Origin: Hyphomicrobiales bacterium
GTDB lineage: Bacteria; Pseudomonadota; Alphaproteobacteria; Rhizobiales; Rhizobiaceae
Reading direction: 5' to 3'
DNA: 64,000 bases
NCBI GenBank assembly: GCA_900473205.1
Contig: UCLB01000007.1
Coordinates: forward strand, 310,001-374,000
Shown here: piece by piece, positions 17,456 through 27,044 of the stretch
Position numbering within the stretch: the stretch's first letter is position 1
How the letters are laid out: each line of letters opens with the position of its first letter
Translations under genes and position numbers: made by a program
Notes under the pieces: model-generated
Told to the model about the DNA's origin: nothing
What the model saw: only the letters and a program-made list of their open reading frames with translations
The model's database searches: none

Positions 17456-17611
17456 TGGGAAAGACGTGGCAATGGTATAGCCGCCGCCGCGATATCAGAA
17501 AATGCGAAATACTTCTTCTCAAGGAGACGAGCAAGAGGAAAACCGGTTCCTTGTGAAGGCACGACTGGCATGAAAAAGACAAGATAATTCAAGGTCATTA
17601 GGAGACGGAAC

Positions 17612-19117
17612 ATGATACGTAAACTGCCTTTGGCGGCGATTGCCGCTTTGTCTATCAGCACATTGATTTCATCCACGGCGCTGGCGCAAGAAAAGACGCT
17701 GACGATTGCCGTGACGAATATGATGAACACGTTCGATCCCCATATGACGGCTTCGGTCGGCACGGATCTGAGCCTGCTCAGCCACATCTATCCGTCGCTG
17801 GTTCTCCGTGGTCCCGATCTGAAGATCGCGCCTTCGCTTGCCACGGAATGGAGCAATGTTGATGACCTGACCTGGCGCATCAAGCTACGTTCCGACGCCA
17901 GCTTCAACGATGGTGAGAAGATCGATGCGGAAGCAGTGAAGTGGAATTTCGACCGCGTCCGCGACCCGGCTGTCAATGCCCGCATCAAGGCATGGTTCAC
18001 GCTGATCAGCGACGTCAAGGTCGTCAGCCCGACAGAAATCGAGATCAAAACCAGCTCGCCTTACCCGGCATTGATCGACCAACTGTCGATGTTCTTCCTG
18101 CTGCCGCCCAAATGGGCCGCCGAACACAAACCGGCTACCGAGACCACGTCGGGCGGACCTTATGTGATATCGTCGGTCAAGGCCGGTGACAGCATCACGC
18201 TCGAAGCCAACCCCAAATACTGGGGCGAAAAGCCGGCCTTCGATAAATATGTCATCCGCGTCATTCCCGATGCGGCAAGTCGTGTTGCAGCCCTTTTGGC
18301 CGGAGAGGTCAATTTCATCAATTCAATCCCGACCACCGAAATCGAGCGTATCAAGACCAGTGGGAGCGCTCAGGCCGGTGCTGTGCCGAGCACGCGCACC
18401 GTGTTCATCAAATTCAACACGCTGAAAGCCCCGCTTGATAACAAGCTGTTGCGCCAGGCGCTGAACTACGCCGTCGATAAGGAAGGCATCGTCAAGGCTA
18501 TTTTCAACGATCAGGCGGAAGTCGCACATTGCCAGGTGACGTCGAAAAACTATTTCGGCTTCAATCCAGACCTAAAGGCCTATCCGTATGACCCCGACAA
18601 GGCAGCTGAACTGCTGGAAAAAGCAGGCGGGGCGCCAGCAGAGCCAATCGAATTGGAAGTCCCCACGGGCACTTATTTGAACGGTGAAGAAGTTGTTCAG
18701 GCGGTTGCGAGCCAGCTAGAAGAGATTGGGGTAAAAACCAAGATCACCGAGATGCAGTTCAGCACCTATATGGACAAATATCTGAAGGCAAAGGACCTGG
18801 GCCGAATGAGCCTGCTTAGCCAGGCATGGCCGACCATTGATGCGGATGGCCTTCTGACGCTTTTTGCACCAGGTAACATGTACGCCTATTGGAACAATGC
18901 CGATTTTGGCAAAGCGTTGGCCGATGGCCGCTCCACCATGGACAAGGCCAAGCGGCTGGAAGCGTATAAAAAGGCAACCGAAATCATGTGTGACGACGCG
19001 CCTGCCCTCTTCCTTTACACGCAACCGACCACCTATGGCCTGTCGAAAAAGATCACTTGGGCGGCCCGCGGTGACGATTGGGTTCGCGCCTTCGACATGA
19101 AGCCAGCTGCCAACTAA
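17612..19117 (+). CDS. peptide-type ABC transporter substrate-binding protein
   Basis: A 501-residue exported protein with a signal peptide of about 25 residues ending STALAQ. The mature sequence is a solute-binding family 5 protein: IAVTNMMNTFDPHMTASVGTDLSLLSHIYPSLV, then LATEWSNVDDLTWRIKLRSDASFNDGEKIDAEAVKWNFDRV, are diagnostic. Two Cys (AHCQVT and EIMCDD) might form a disulfide in the periplasm. The 156-base gap before it contains AGGAGACGG at the ribosome site. It supplies the substrate to the DppBCDF-type importer encoded upstream. Confidence 0.94.
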   Translation: MIRKLPLAAIAALSISTLISSTALAQEKTLTIAVTNMMNTFDPHMTASVGTDLSLLSHIYPSLVLRGPDLKIAPSLATEWSNVDDLTWRIKLRSDASFNDGEKIDAEAVKWNFDRVRDPAVNARIKAWFTLISDVKVVSPTEIEIKTSSPYPALIDQLSMFFLLPPKWAAEHKPATETTSGGPYVISSVKAGDSITLEANPKYWGEKPAFDKYVIRVIPDAASRVAALLAGEVNFINSIPTTEIERIKTSGSAQAGAVPSTRTVFIKFNTLKAPLDNKLLRQALNYAVDKEGIVKAIFNDQAEVAHCQVTSKNYFGFNPDLKAYPYDPDKAAELLEKAGGAPAEPIELEVPTGTYLNGEEVVQAVASQLEEIGVKTKITEMQFSTYMDKYLKAKDLGRMSLLSQAWPTIDADGLLTLFAPGNMYAYWNNADFGKALADGRSTMDKAKRLEAYKKATEIMCDDAPALFLYTQPTTYGLSKKITWAARGDDWVRAFDMKPAAN

Positions 19118-19199
19118 CGGAACGGGCACTTCGCGCGCTGCTGTGCGAAGTGCCTCCTCACCGCCAAGTTTGCGGCCTCTCTATTTTCCCGAGAATGCC

Positions 19200-20897
19200 A
19201 TGCTGACTGTCGATTTTTCCGCCGACCGGACACTTGCCGATATCGCGACGCGCGAGTGGTCGTTCCGGCGTCAGCATGTGGTGCGCGAACTCGGCGCTTA
19301 TGTGCCGCTGAGAAGCGTACTTCCCAAACTGGATCCAGCAAACCAAGCCGAAAAGCTGGCATTCTGGACGACGGTTCTCCGCGAACTTGATGAACTGGAT
19401 GTCAGTACGCTATCGCCAACCGGGCGCGAGGACCGACTTGTTCTGCGTCAGCAGGTGGAGGCTCTGCGGCTTTCTCAAATATTTCGAGAATACGAGCGTC
19501 CATTCAACGCTTTCACCAGTTTTTGGGATGACACCGCCGCCGCCATACGCGAGGAGAGCTTCGACCACGAAAACAAATATCGTGATGCCATCAGCATGAT
19601 GCGCGAGATGCCACGGTATTTCGACGAGGCGATCGCCAATATGGAGACCGGGTTGGCGCGCGGATTTAGCCAGCCAAAGATTGTTCTGCCAGCAGCTATT
19701 CGCACCATCCAAGCCGTCCTTGCGCAGACCCCGGAGGAGACCGATTACTTTCGGCCTTATCACACGTTTCCGGACGCAGTGCCGGTTACTGTGCGACCGG
19801 AGCTTTTGCAGGAGGCGAGGGCCGCGATAATAGAAGCCGTTCTGCCTGCCTATGCGCGGCTTCTCGCCTTTATGCAGGATGTCTACGCTCCGACCGCGAT
19901 CGAGAGCATCGCCGCAACAAATCTCCCAGACGGTCCTGCTTATTACAATGCCAAGGTGAACGAGTTCACGACACTCGAAATGCCCGCTGAAGACATTTAT
20001 GAGCTCGGGCTTGCCGAAGTCGAAACTTGCAGCGCTCACATGCTTGCCGCTGTTCGCGACAGTGGTTTCGGGGGGACGCTTGAGGAATTCCTGACCTTCC
20101 TGAAATCTGAACCACAATTTTATCCAACGTCAGCGGAAGACCTGCTGATGCGTGCCGCATGGATAACCAAAAAGGTTGAGGCCAAGCTCGGCAGCTTTTT
20201 TGGCCTATTGCCGCGCCGCCGCTTTGCCATTGAGCCGGTGCCGGAAAATATTGCACCAAATTACCCGATGGGCACCGGCGCGCCGGGCCTATACCTGCTC
20301 AACACGTTCAATCTGGCATCACGACCGCTCTATATCCTGCCTGTGCTAACGCTGCACGAGGCGGTGCCCGGCCATTGCTTCCAAATGTCGCTTGCTGCCG
20401 AAAACGAGGCACGACCACCTTTCCGGGCGCAGACGTATGGCATTGCTTATGGCAATGCCTGGGCGCTGTATTGCGAAAAGCGGCTGGGCGTGGAAATGGG
20501 CATCTACGAGACGCCCTATGATGTCTTTGGCATGTGGAGCCTGCTGACCCTCAGGGCCGTGCGAATGGTCGTGGATGTCGGTGTTCATGCCAAGGGCTGG
20601 AGCTACGACCGCGCTCGCGACTATATGAGCGAAAAGACTGGCTTGCCGCTGTTGGTCGTCGAAGCCGAACTCCAGCGCTACATCAGCTGGCCTGGTCAAG
20701 CACTGGGCTATTATCTCGGCATGATGGCCATTGAACGCGCACGCGAAAAGGCGGAGAGAATGCTCGGTCAGGCTTTCGATATCCGCGCTTTCCATGACCG
20801 CATTCTGGCGCTTGGCCCGGTTCCGATGACATTGGTCGAAGACAGTATCGACCAGATGATAACCGAGCAGCTTGATGAGCAAGCAAAGCGCGTATGA
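19200..20897 (+). CDS. DUF885 family protein, zinc-metallopeptidase-like
   Basis: A 565-residue protein with the DUF885 hallmark HEAVPGH near residue 386, an HExxxGH-type zinc site related to gluzincins. The helical N-terminal half and the C-terminal ELQRYISWPGQALGYYLGMMAI are typical of the family. ATG 19200 is preferred; the longer frame from 19143 lacks homologous character and follows the upstream gene closely. No signal peptide is visible, so it is probably a cytoplasmic carboxypeptidase or esterase-like hydrolase acting after import. The family's in vivo substrates are largely unknown. Confidence 0.85.
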   Translation: MLTVDFSADRTLADIATREWSFRRQHVVRELGAYVPLRSVLPKLDPANQAEKLAFWTTVLRELDELDVSTLSPTGREDRLVLRQQVEALRLSQIFREYERPFNAFTSFWDDTAAAIREESFDHENKYRDAISMMREMPRYFDEAIANMETGLARGFSQPKIVLPAAIRTIQAVLAQTPEETDYFRPYHTFPDAVPVTVRPELLQEARAAIIEAVLPAYARLLAFMQDVYAPTAIESIAATNLPDGPAYYNAKVNEFTTLEMPAEDIYELGLAEVETCSAHMLAAVRDSGFGGTLEEFLTFLKSEPQFYPTSAEDLLMRAAWITKKVEAKLGSFFGLLPRRRFAIEPVPENIAPNYPMGTGAPGLYLLNTFNLASRPLYILPVLTLHEAVPGHCFQMSLAAENEARPPFRAQTYGIAYGNAWALYCEKRLGVEMGIYETPYDVFGMWSLLTLRAVRMVVDVGVHAKGWSYDRARDYMSEKTGLPLLVVEAELQRYISWPGQALGYYLGMMAIERAREKAERMLGQAFDIRAFHDRILALGPVPMTLVEDSIDQMITEQLDEQAKRV

Positions 20898-20919
20898 CAC
20901 TACAAAGAGGAGATATTCT

Positions 20920-21768
20920 ATGCCGACCGTGACCCTCAATGACGCCACTTTCGTCTATGACGAGGCTGGTGATCCGGACGCCGAAACAATCATCGCCCTG
21001 CACGGTGGCCGGGGCATTGGCGATCGCAAAGGCGAGTTCAACGCCTATAAGGTGCTTTCAGACAACTACAGGGTCATCGCCTATGACCAGCGCGGCTGCG
21101 GCGAAACCAGCCTGACGCCGCCCTATACGTTCGAGCAACTGGCAGACGATGTCGAGGCATTCCGCGTCAATCTCTGCGGAGGCAGGAAGATCATTCTCGA
21201 AGGCGGCTCGTTCGGCGGCATGATCGCGCTGACCTACGCGGTCAAATATGGCCAAAATCTCTCGCGCCTCATTCTGCGCGGTACGGCAGCAAGTTATCAT
21301 CACGAGGACGATGCGATGGTTGTCTTCAAGGAGCGCATCCACAAGGCGCCGAGCGCATCGCTGGACATGCTCGACAAGATGTTCTCCGACCGGGTCATCG
21401 ACGACACCGAGCTGCGGCTGATCTGGCTGGCGCTGCAGCCCCTCTATTACGAAAAGTTCGATCCCGACGCAGCACTCGAGCGCACCCGCACCATGCATCT
21501 ACACGCAGAGACGCATAATGCCTTGTTCAAGGAGCGTCTCTACGATTTGCGCGACCGTTTGAAGGATATTTCAGTACCGACGCTTGTCATCTGCGGCACC
21601 GAAGACTGGATTTGCCCACCCAACCATTCCCGCCTGATTGCCGAAAGCGTTCAAAACGGCGAGTTCTTCGAAGTTCCCGGCGCCAATCACGCCGTCCATG
21701 CGGAAGCGCCCGATAAGGTCATTGCTGCCATTCGCAGTTTCTTAGACAGGACTAAGACTGACAGATAA
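20920..21768 (+). CDS. alpha/beta hydrolase, proline iminopeptidase-like
   Basis: A 282-residue alpha/beta hydrolase. The oxyanion motif HGGRG starts at residue 28, YDQRGCGET is at 55-63, nucleophile Ser97 is in GGSFGG, the acid is probably in CGTEDWICP, and His is in GANHAVHAE near 265. The combination of HGG and DQRGCGxS/T is characteristic of prolyl aminopeptidase-like enzymes. ATG 20920 is chosen for AGAGGAG 7 bases upstream; the frame extends back to 20872 into the DUF885 gene. It is the last gene of the cluster, and probably hydrolyses an amide or peptide bond of the imported substrate. Confidence 0.88.
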   Translation: MPTVTLNDATFVYDEAGDPDAETIIALHGGRGIGDRKGEFNAYKVLSDNYRVIAYDQRGCGETSLTPPYTFEQLADDVEAFRVNLCGGRKIILEGGSFGGMIALTYAVKYGQNLSRLILRGTAASYHHEDDAMVVFKERIHKAPSASLDMLDKMFSDRVIDDTELRLIWLALQPLYYEKFDPDAALERTRTMHLHAETHNALFKERLYDLRDRLKDISVPTLVICGTEDWICPPNHSRLIAESVQNGEFFEVPGANHAVHAEAPDKVIAAIRSFLDRTKTDR

Positions 21769-22050
21769 GAACTGCATTTGTCGAGTTGCGCGAGATGGCT
21801 TCGACCATGGCTGACCAAAGCGGATTCGCCCTTGCCGTAATCGCCGCAAATGGTCTCGCTTTGTCCGCCGTTTCCATTATCTAGCCGAGAGCGGCCACGG
21901 CAACATGTGCACCTTGCCGGATCTACGAGATCGAATCCTTGGCTCGCCAACCAAATGATAACGGATCTACAACTCTAAACGTCACTACCCTGTCAGCCAT
22001 CAGGGAGTGATCGCATCACAAACATAACGCCGTGCTTTTAGCGTTAAATC
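21769..22050. other. intergenic region between convergent genes
   Basis: About 280 bases between the hydrolase (+) and the RpiR regulator (-). No convincing gene or terminator. The segment near 21925-21953 ends in a tRNA-like 3' sequence (GATCGAATCC and CCAACCA) but no full tRNA can be folded around it. Confidence 0.45.
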
Positions 22051-22944
22051 TCACCGCTTGTTCGGTCTGATCTGCTGGCGCAACTCTACAAGCCGGTCGA
22101 GAGCTGCGAGCGTCTTGTCCCTGTTTCGGGCGGCGAGGCCAAGGGTCAATACTTCCACGCAGACCAGTGAAGCGCCGTGCATGGCGACCTTTTCAGTCTT
22201 CGCACGCGGTAAAACGATTGCTGCTGCGGCATGTGCGGCGAGCGCCGTCTCTTGTTTTCCAACGATGGCGACGATCGGTATCGAGAGACGCTCCGCCTCC
22301 GAAATCGCCGTCATGACCTCGCGGTGCGGGCGGCCTTGAGCAAGGATCAACAGGACATCGCCGGTCTCCATCTCGAGAAGCTGTTCAGCCAGCATGATGC
22401 CTGTTCGGTTCAGCGAATAGGAAGGAAAGCCCGATCTGACGAAGTTGCGCGACGCGTAAGTTCCAATGATACCAGAGGCGCCAATTCCGAATACGCCGAT
22501 CTTTCTGGCATCCGATAACAAGCTCACCGCGAGTGCAACTGCGCCCCTGTTTTCCTCCGAAGACAAGGCTGCCATGGCGTGACCCATATCGGCCACCACG
22601 AAGTCGATTGCAGAATTGGTGTCATCCAGCAATTCGTTGGTGGTCGCCGCCATTTTCTCGGACGGTGAATCCGTTTCTCCGAGGTGGCTTTCCAGCGTGT
22701 CTTTAAGGTCCACGAGGCCTTCGAAACCGAGTGCCTGTATTGCTCTGATGACCGTTGCGTCCGACGTTCCAATCTCGCGGCCAATTTCCAGCGCGGATTG
22801 TGCCAGCACCGCATGTCGATGCTTGTCGATATATTCGGCCACGGCCAGAAGCCCGGGCGATAGCGCGTCTCGCTTCTTCTTCAATCGCTCTCCGAAGCGA
22901 TCTATATGGCGTTTCTTCTGAACGGAATGACCTGTCGATACCAT
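22051..22944 (-). CDS. MurR/RpiR family transcriptional regulator
   Basis: A 297-residue protein with an N-terminal RpiR-type HTH (about residues 15-90: LSPGLLAVAEYIDKHRHAVL, then IGTSDATVIRAIQALGFEG) and a C-terminal SIS domain (about 130-270: KIGVFGIGASGIIGTYASRNF) that usually binds a phosphosugar. It lies 69 bases downstream of the siderophore-binding protein gene on the same strand, so it may be the last gene of that operon. What it senses is unknown; sugar-phosphate regulation at an iron locus would be unusual. Two upstream in-frame ATG codons are not seen, so the start is fairly firm. Confidence 0.87.
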   Translation of the reverse strand: MVSTGHSVQKKRHIDRFGERLKKKRDALSPGLLAVAEYIDKHRHAVLAQSALEIGREIGTSDATVIRAIQALGFEGLVDLKDTLESHLGETDSPSEKMAATTNELLDDTNSAIDFVVADMGHAMAALSSEENRGAVALAVSLLSDARKIGVFGIGASGIIGTYASRNFVRSGFPSYSLNRTGIMLAEQLLEMETGDVLLILAQGRPHREVMTAISEAERLSIPIVAIVGKQETALAAHAAAAIVLPRAKTEKVAMHGASLVCVEVLTLGLAARNRDKTLAALDRLVELRQQIRPNKR

Positions 22945-23013
22945 GCTTGTGACTTTAAAAGGGTCGGTTCAGGCACACTGCCTGACGCACCGTAGTTTTT
23001 AAAGTCGAAAGCT

Positions 23014-23961
23014 CTACCTCATTCCTGGTCGTGGTGCGATTGCAGATTTTACGACCGCTGTCATCAGAGCCATGGCAGCATAACTGTTTGAAATCGCTTC
23101 TTCTCTGGAAACCATGATGTAGTGGCCCGCGATACAGGCTTTCAGGAAACTGCAAAAATCCGGCACGACCTTCTCCATCGCGTCGATTTCCTGTTTTGAC
23201 GTGCCGCCAGTATCCGAGCGATACGGGTCGAATATGAAATCCGCATCGACATCTGGAAGGCGCTCGCCGCTGACCTCAATGCGTCCGCCTTCGGGAATAT
23301 CATCGATGATCTTTGGGAACTTGAAGCCTGCATCCCGCAGAACCTGACCCAGCGCCCGGTAGGTGTGATAGATATTGATCTTTCCGTTGAGCGGCTGGAT
23401 GACCGACACGGAGATGTTTCCGGTGTCGATGGCAGTTTTGAGTTCTTCAATTCCCGCCCGGTATCGCTGGTCGAGAATGGCGAGCTTGTTTTCGGTTCCC
23501 GTCAATTCGGCCAGTTTTCGATAGGCATGCGCCGTTCCAAATCTGGTGGGATCAATCACCACGGTTGGCGCTATTTTCTCCAGCGTCGCGATGGGCGTGG
23601 GTCGGCCAGCAGCGGTTATGATCAGGTCCGGCTTCTGTTCGGCCAGCGCCTCGAGGTCTATGTCCACCGCACCGAGAAAAGCCATGCCGGAATTGCCGAA
23701 ATCGACGCCGGTCAGGATCGCGCCAGAGCGCAGATAAGGTTTGCCGTCGACACCGACCCTGCCATGGCTGGCAATGGGCGTGATGCCGAGTTCGATCAGC
23801 GGAATGGTGACGTCGATATCGTGAAGCGATGCGATGCGCAGCGGGCTGCTCGGAATGATAACAGTGCGTCCGGTATCGTCCTGAAACGTTCGCGTATCCT
23901 GCGCTGCCACAACGTTAGGAACGACAAGAAGCAGAAGCGTAAAAACAAGCATGCGCAGCAT
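23014..23961 (-). CDS. iron-siderophore ABC transporter substrate-binding protein
   Basis: A 315-residue protein with a signal peptide of about 21 residues (MLRMLVFTLLLLVVPNVVAAQ). It is a Fe3+-siderophore binding protein of the two-lobe helical-backbone type: TFQDDTGRTVIIPSSPLRIASL, then DLEALAEQKPDLIITAAGRPTPIATLEKIAPTVVID. ATG 23961 is used because it lies 10 bases after the upstream permease stop; the longer frame to 24111 runs into that gene. It delivers the ferric chelate to the two FecCD-type permeases. Two Cys near 283 and 288 are a minor oddity. Confidence 0.92.
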   Translation of the reverse strand: MLRMLVFTLLLLVVPNVVAAQDTRTFQDDTGRTVIIPSSPLRIASLHDIDVTIPLIELGITPIASHGRVGVDGKPYLRSGAILTGVDFGNSGMAFLGAVDIDLEALAEQKPDLIITAAGRPTPIATLEKIAPTVVIDPTRFGTAHAYRKLAELTGTENKLAILDQRYRAGIEELKTAIDTGNISVSVIQPLNGKINIYHTYRALGQVLRDAGFKFPKIIDDIPEGGRIEVSGERLPDVDADFIFDPYRSDTGGTSKQEIDAMEKVVPDFCSFLKACIAGHYIMVSREEAISNSYAAMALMTAVVKSAIAPRPGMR

Positions 23962-23971
23962 GGAAAACCTT

Positions 23972-25018
23972 TCACAATTGATCACGACGGCGCCAGAGGA
24001 GCAGGAGTAAAATCGGAACACCGACGAGTGCGAGGACGATGCCAGCAGGAATTTGCAGGAGCGCGAAGGCGGTACGGCCAATGGTGTCGGCGAGAACGAC
24101 GAGCGCTGCACCTATCAGCATGCTTGCCGTCAACAGTGCAGTCTGGCCACCGCCAATCGTCATTCTTGCCGCGTGCGGAGCGATAAGCCCGACGAAGCCG
24201 ATGCTTCCAACGCAGGAAACGGCAGTCGCGGTCATCAGAACCGGGGCCAAAAGGCTTATGATTGCAAGTGCCTTGGCGCGAACGCCCAGCCCTATGCTCG
24301 CACTGTCTCCCAGTGTGGCCACGTCCGCTGCGCGTGCTGTGGCAAACAGCAGTGTGGCCCCGACGCATAAGCCCGTAAGCGCAATCGGGAGCATGTCCGG
24401 CGTGACTGTTGCCAGGCTTCCCGCCATCCATGTCAGGGCGATCTGAATGCGGTCGATATCCGACACGGTCAGTAACAGCGAGATGGCGGCGGACAAAGCC
24501 CAAGAAAATCCGATGCCGATCAACACGAAGCGCAGACGGGAAAACGATCCCGCCAGCATCGCAACTGCGGCAGCAACCGTAAACCCGCCCGCCATGCCGA
24601 TGAATGGTCGCAACACCAGAGGTGTTTGCGGAAACGCGATGATGACGGTGACGATAGCAAGGGCTGCGCCCTCTTTCACACCCAGCAGACCGGGATCGGC
24701 AAGCCCATTTCGCGTCAGGGATTGCAACGCCGCACCCGCAAGCCCAAGCATGGCCCCGCAACTCATTGCCATGACGGTGCGCGGCAGCCGCAGATCACCG
24801 ATGATGGACAAATCGCCCTGGTTGGCAGAGCCGTTGATGAATGCCACGAGGTCGCCAATCCCGGCGCGCCCACTTCCTGAAACAAGCGCCATAAGAACGA
24901 GAAGCACAAGGACTATCAGAAACGCCGTTGCTCCAGCCAACCTTTTCGGATGCAGCTTCATGCTCAAGGCTTGGAATTGAAAAAGGCGATAACCGCCGCC
25001 CAGCTTTTTCACACTCAT
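23972..25018 (-). CDS. FecCD family iron-siderophore ABC transporter permease
   Basis: A 348-residue membrane protein with about nine to ten hydrophobic helices. The start at 25018 gives the ATGA overlap with the upstream permease gene. The FecCD signatures LRLPRTVMAMSCGAMLGLAGAALQSLTRNGLADPGLLGVKEGA and IGFVGLIAPHAAR are clear. It forms a heterodimeric channel with the preceding permease. Confidence 0.93.
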   Translation of the reverse strand: MSVKKLGGGYRLFQFQALSMKLHPKRLAGATAFLIVLVLLVLMALVSGSGRAGIGDLVAFINGSANQGDLSIIGDLRLPRTVMAMSCGAMLGLAGAALQSLTRNGLADPGLLGVKEGAALAIVTVIIAFPQTPLVLRPFIGMAGGFTVAAAVAMLAGSFSRLRFVLIGIGFSWALSAAISLLLTVSDIDRIQIALTWMAGSLATVTPDMLPIALTGLCVGATLLFATARAADVATLGDSASIGLGVRAKALAIISLLAPVLMTATAVSCVGSIGFVGLIAPHAARMTIGGGQTALLTASMLIGAALVVLADTIGRTAFALLQIPAGIVLALVGVPILLLLLWRRRDQL

Positions 25019-26040
25019 CGCAGCACCCGCGTCACGACTGCGATGAAAACAGGAGCGCCGATGAAGGCCGTCAGCACCCCCGTTGCCAGATCCTGAGGTG
25101 CGGCAATGGTTCTGGCGGCGATATCGGCAGCGATCATGAGATTGGCGCCGAGCAATGCCGCCAGCGGGACGGAAACCATGTGCCGCCCACCAGCCATGCG
25201 ATGGGCGACACCGCCGACGATAAGGCCGACGAAGCCGATGGGGCCGGACAGCGAGACGGACGCGCCGCAAAAGAGCGCGGTGGCTATCAGCCCGATCAGT
25301 CTGGTTTGGCGCACCGGCACGCCAAGGCTTGTTGCGGCCTTGTCTCCCAACGCCATGATATCCAATCGCAAGGTAATCCAGGCCGTAGCTATTGCGGCAA
25401 CAGTTACGATGGGGAGGACGGTCTGAATATCGGAAAGGGAAATTCCAGAGAGATCACCTGCAAGCCAAAACCGCATCTGTTCGAGCGTTTCCTGATCGAG
25501 AATGAGGATAGCCGATACGCAGGCCGAGGCCAGGGCAGATAGCGCTATGCCGCAGAATGTGACCTTGGTCATCGTCAGCCCGCTACGTCCTGCCGATGAC
25601 AGAAACAGAACGAGCGCAAAAAGAACCCCGCTTCCAGCCGCGGCAATCAGCGGGCGGCTGGCCGGAAACATCATCATGCTTGCAGGCAAAGCCGTGCTTG
25701 CCACCAGGGCAAGGCTTGCACCCGCATTCAGGCCAAGAATATGCGGTTCAGCTATTGGGTTTCTCAGGATCGATTGCAGCAACCGACCTGCGATGCCCAG
25801 CGACGCACCGCACAGGATGGCGGCCAGCAGGCGCGGCAGACGGAGCTTGAGAAGGATTTGTTGCTCGAAACTCGTATGGTCTTGGGCCGTCAACGCATCG
25901 ATGATCAGTTGCGGTGATACGGGTCTTGCACCGACGCTCAGATGCATGAGGGCAAGAGCCAGCAGCACAACAAGGCCGCAGGGGAGCCAGAGACCGTAAA
26001 GTGCTGTTTTCGAGCCCCGTATGTTGTAGGCCGCCGTCAC
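25015..26040 (-). CDS. FecCD family iron-siderophore ABC transporter permease
   Basis: A 341-residue membrane protein of the same family (LRLPRLLAAILCGASLGIAGRLLQSILRNPIAEPHILGLNAGAS; IGFVGLIVGGVAHRM). GTG 26040 is taken as the start because it overlaps the stop of the ATPase gene in a GTGA arrangement; the frame continues upstream to 26154 only inside that gene. Together with the next permease it forms the inner-membrane channel. Confidence 0.9.
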   Translation of the reverse strand: MTAAYNIRGSKTALYGLWLPCGLVVLLALALMHLSVGARPVSPQLIIDALTAQDHTSFEQQILLKLRLPRLLAAILCGASLGIAGRLLQSILRNPIAEPHILGLNAGASLALVASTALPASMMMFPASRPLIAAAGSGVLFALVLFLSSAGRSGLTMTKVTFCGIALSALASACVSAILILDQETLEQMRFWLAGDLSGISLSDIQTVLPIVTVAAIATAWITLRLDIMALGDKAATSLGVPVRQTRLIGLIATALFCGASVSLSGPIGFVGLIVGGVAHRMAGGRHMVSVPLAALLGANLMIAADIAARTIAAPQDLATGVLTAFIGAPVFIAVVTRVLR

Positions 26041-26855
26041 AATACGGATGCTCCGGAATGCGGATCGGGCAGGAACACCGGCTTGCCGGTCGTCGGATGC
26101 CTGACAGCGATGACCTTCGTATCGAAGATGCTTTCTATATGGTCGGCGCGGCATTGATCGACGGTTTCGGCAACATGATGAATTGCACCGCCCTTAAGGA
26201 AAACGATGCGATCCGCATATTGCAGGGCGGCGTTCAGATCATGCAGAACGGCAACGACGGTTCGATTTGCCATGCGGCTGAGGCTCGACAGAAGCTCCAT
26301 GACCTCGACCTGATACCGGAGATCGAGAAACGTTGTCGGCTCATCGAACAGGATCGTTGCAGTATCTTGCGCCAAAGCGAGCGCAATGAAGCAACGTTGG
26401 CGCTGCCCACCCGAAAGACTGTCTACCGGCCGTGTAGAGAGTTCGCTGATGCCGGTAATATGCAGGGCTTGGATGACGGCTCCTTCATCCCCTTCATCCC
26501 AGGATTTGAGAATGCCGCGATGCGGATAACGGCCACGCGACACCAGATCATAGACGCTTAGACCTTCAGGCACGATCGGCGCCTGGGGAAGCAAGGCAAG
26601 CTTGCGCGCCACCTCTTTTGTCGGCAGTCGGTTCACATCCTGTCCGTCGATAAGAACCGTTCCGCCGGATGGTTTGAGAATGCGCGACAGCACGGCCAGC
26701 AACGTTGATTTGCCCGATCCGTTCGGGCCTGCAAGAGCGGTGAACTTTCCTTTGGGAACGATAACGGAGACATCGGCAAGAACATTCAGGCGTCCATAAC
26801 CTGCCGTCACCCGCTGGGTATCCAGCGCATTGTCAGTGTTATCGGATTGCATCAA
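26037..26855 (-). CDS. iron-siderophore ABC transporter ATP-binding protein
   Basis: A 272-residue ATPase of the FecE/FhuC group: Walker A GPNGSGKST (about residues 43-51), signature LSGGQRQR, Walker B ATILFDEPTTFLD, and the family segment YDLVSRGRYPHRG. It is the first gene of the minus-strand iron operon and reads away from the TonB receptor gene. ATG 26855 and 26852 are adjacent alternatives. The promoter and a RirA-type box lie about 45-60 bases upstream. Confidence 0.94.
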   Translation of the reverse strand: MMQSDNTDNALDTQRVTAGYGRLNVLADVSVIVPKGKFTALAGPNGSGKSTLLAVLSRILKPSGGTVLIDGQDVNRLPTKEVARKLALLPQAPIVPEGLSVYDLVSRGRYPHRGILKSWDEGDEGAVIQALHITGISELSTRPVDSLSGGQRQRCFIALALAQDTATILFDEPTTFLDLRYQVEVMELLSSLSRMANRTVVAVLHDLNAALQYADRIVFLKGGAIHHVAETVDQCRADHIESIFDTKVIAVRHPTTGKPVFLPDPHSGASVL

Positions 26856-26899
26856 TTCAGCCGTTTTCTTTCCTCAAGCATGCGCTTGATCTGTAATTT

Positions 26900-26917
26900 A
26901 TGAATGTAGTAGTCAAC
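26900..26917 (-). promoter_or_regulatory. RirA-type iron operator/promoter for the siderophore ABC operon
   Basis: An 18-base element that, read on the minus strand, begins GTTGACTACTACATTCAT and contains TGA-N9-TCA, the rhizobial iron-responsive (IRO) pattern bound by RirA. It is a perfect mirror copy of 27045-27062. TTGACT can serve as -35, with TACAGA as a weak -10 downstream. The ATPase start is about 45 bases away. Confidence 0.65.
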
Positions 26918-27044
26918 AATTATCCTGCTCGAATTTTCTTTTCCAGACACGTTTCAAAGCTGTGTAAGCGGATTTTTGGCCGCCAAACTCTCCTCGAAAC
27001 ACTGAAAAATCGAGCCTCCCAAAAGCTTTGCTACACAGAACAAA

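Noticed and set aside
21883-21953. tRNA-like sequence (AGCCGAG pairing with CTTGGCT, GATCGAATCC, CCAACCA)
   Set aside because: Only 62 bases separate the possible acceptor arms, the T-loop does not fit the canonical register, and no D-arm or anticodon arm could be folded. Possible tRNA remnant, not a gene.
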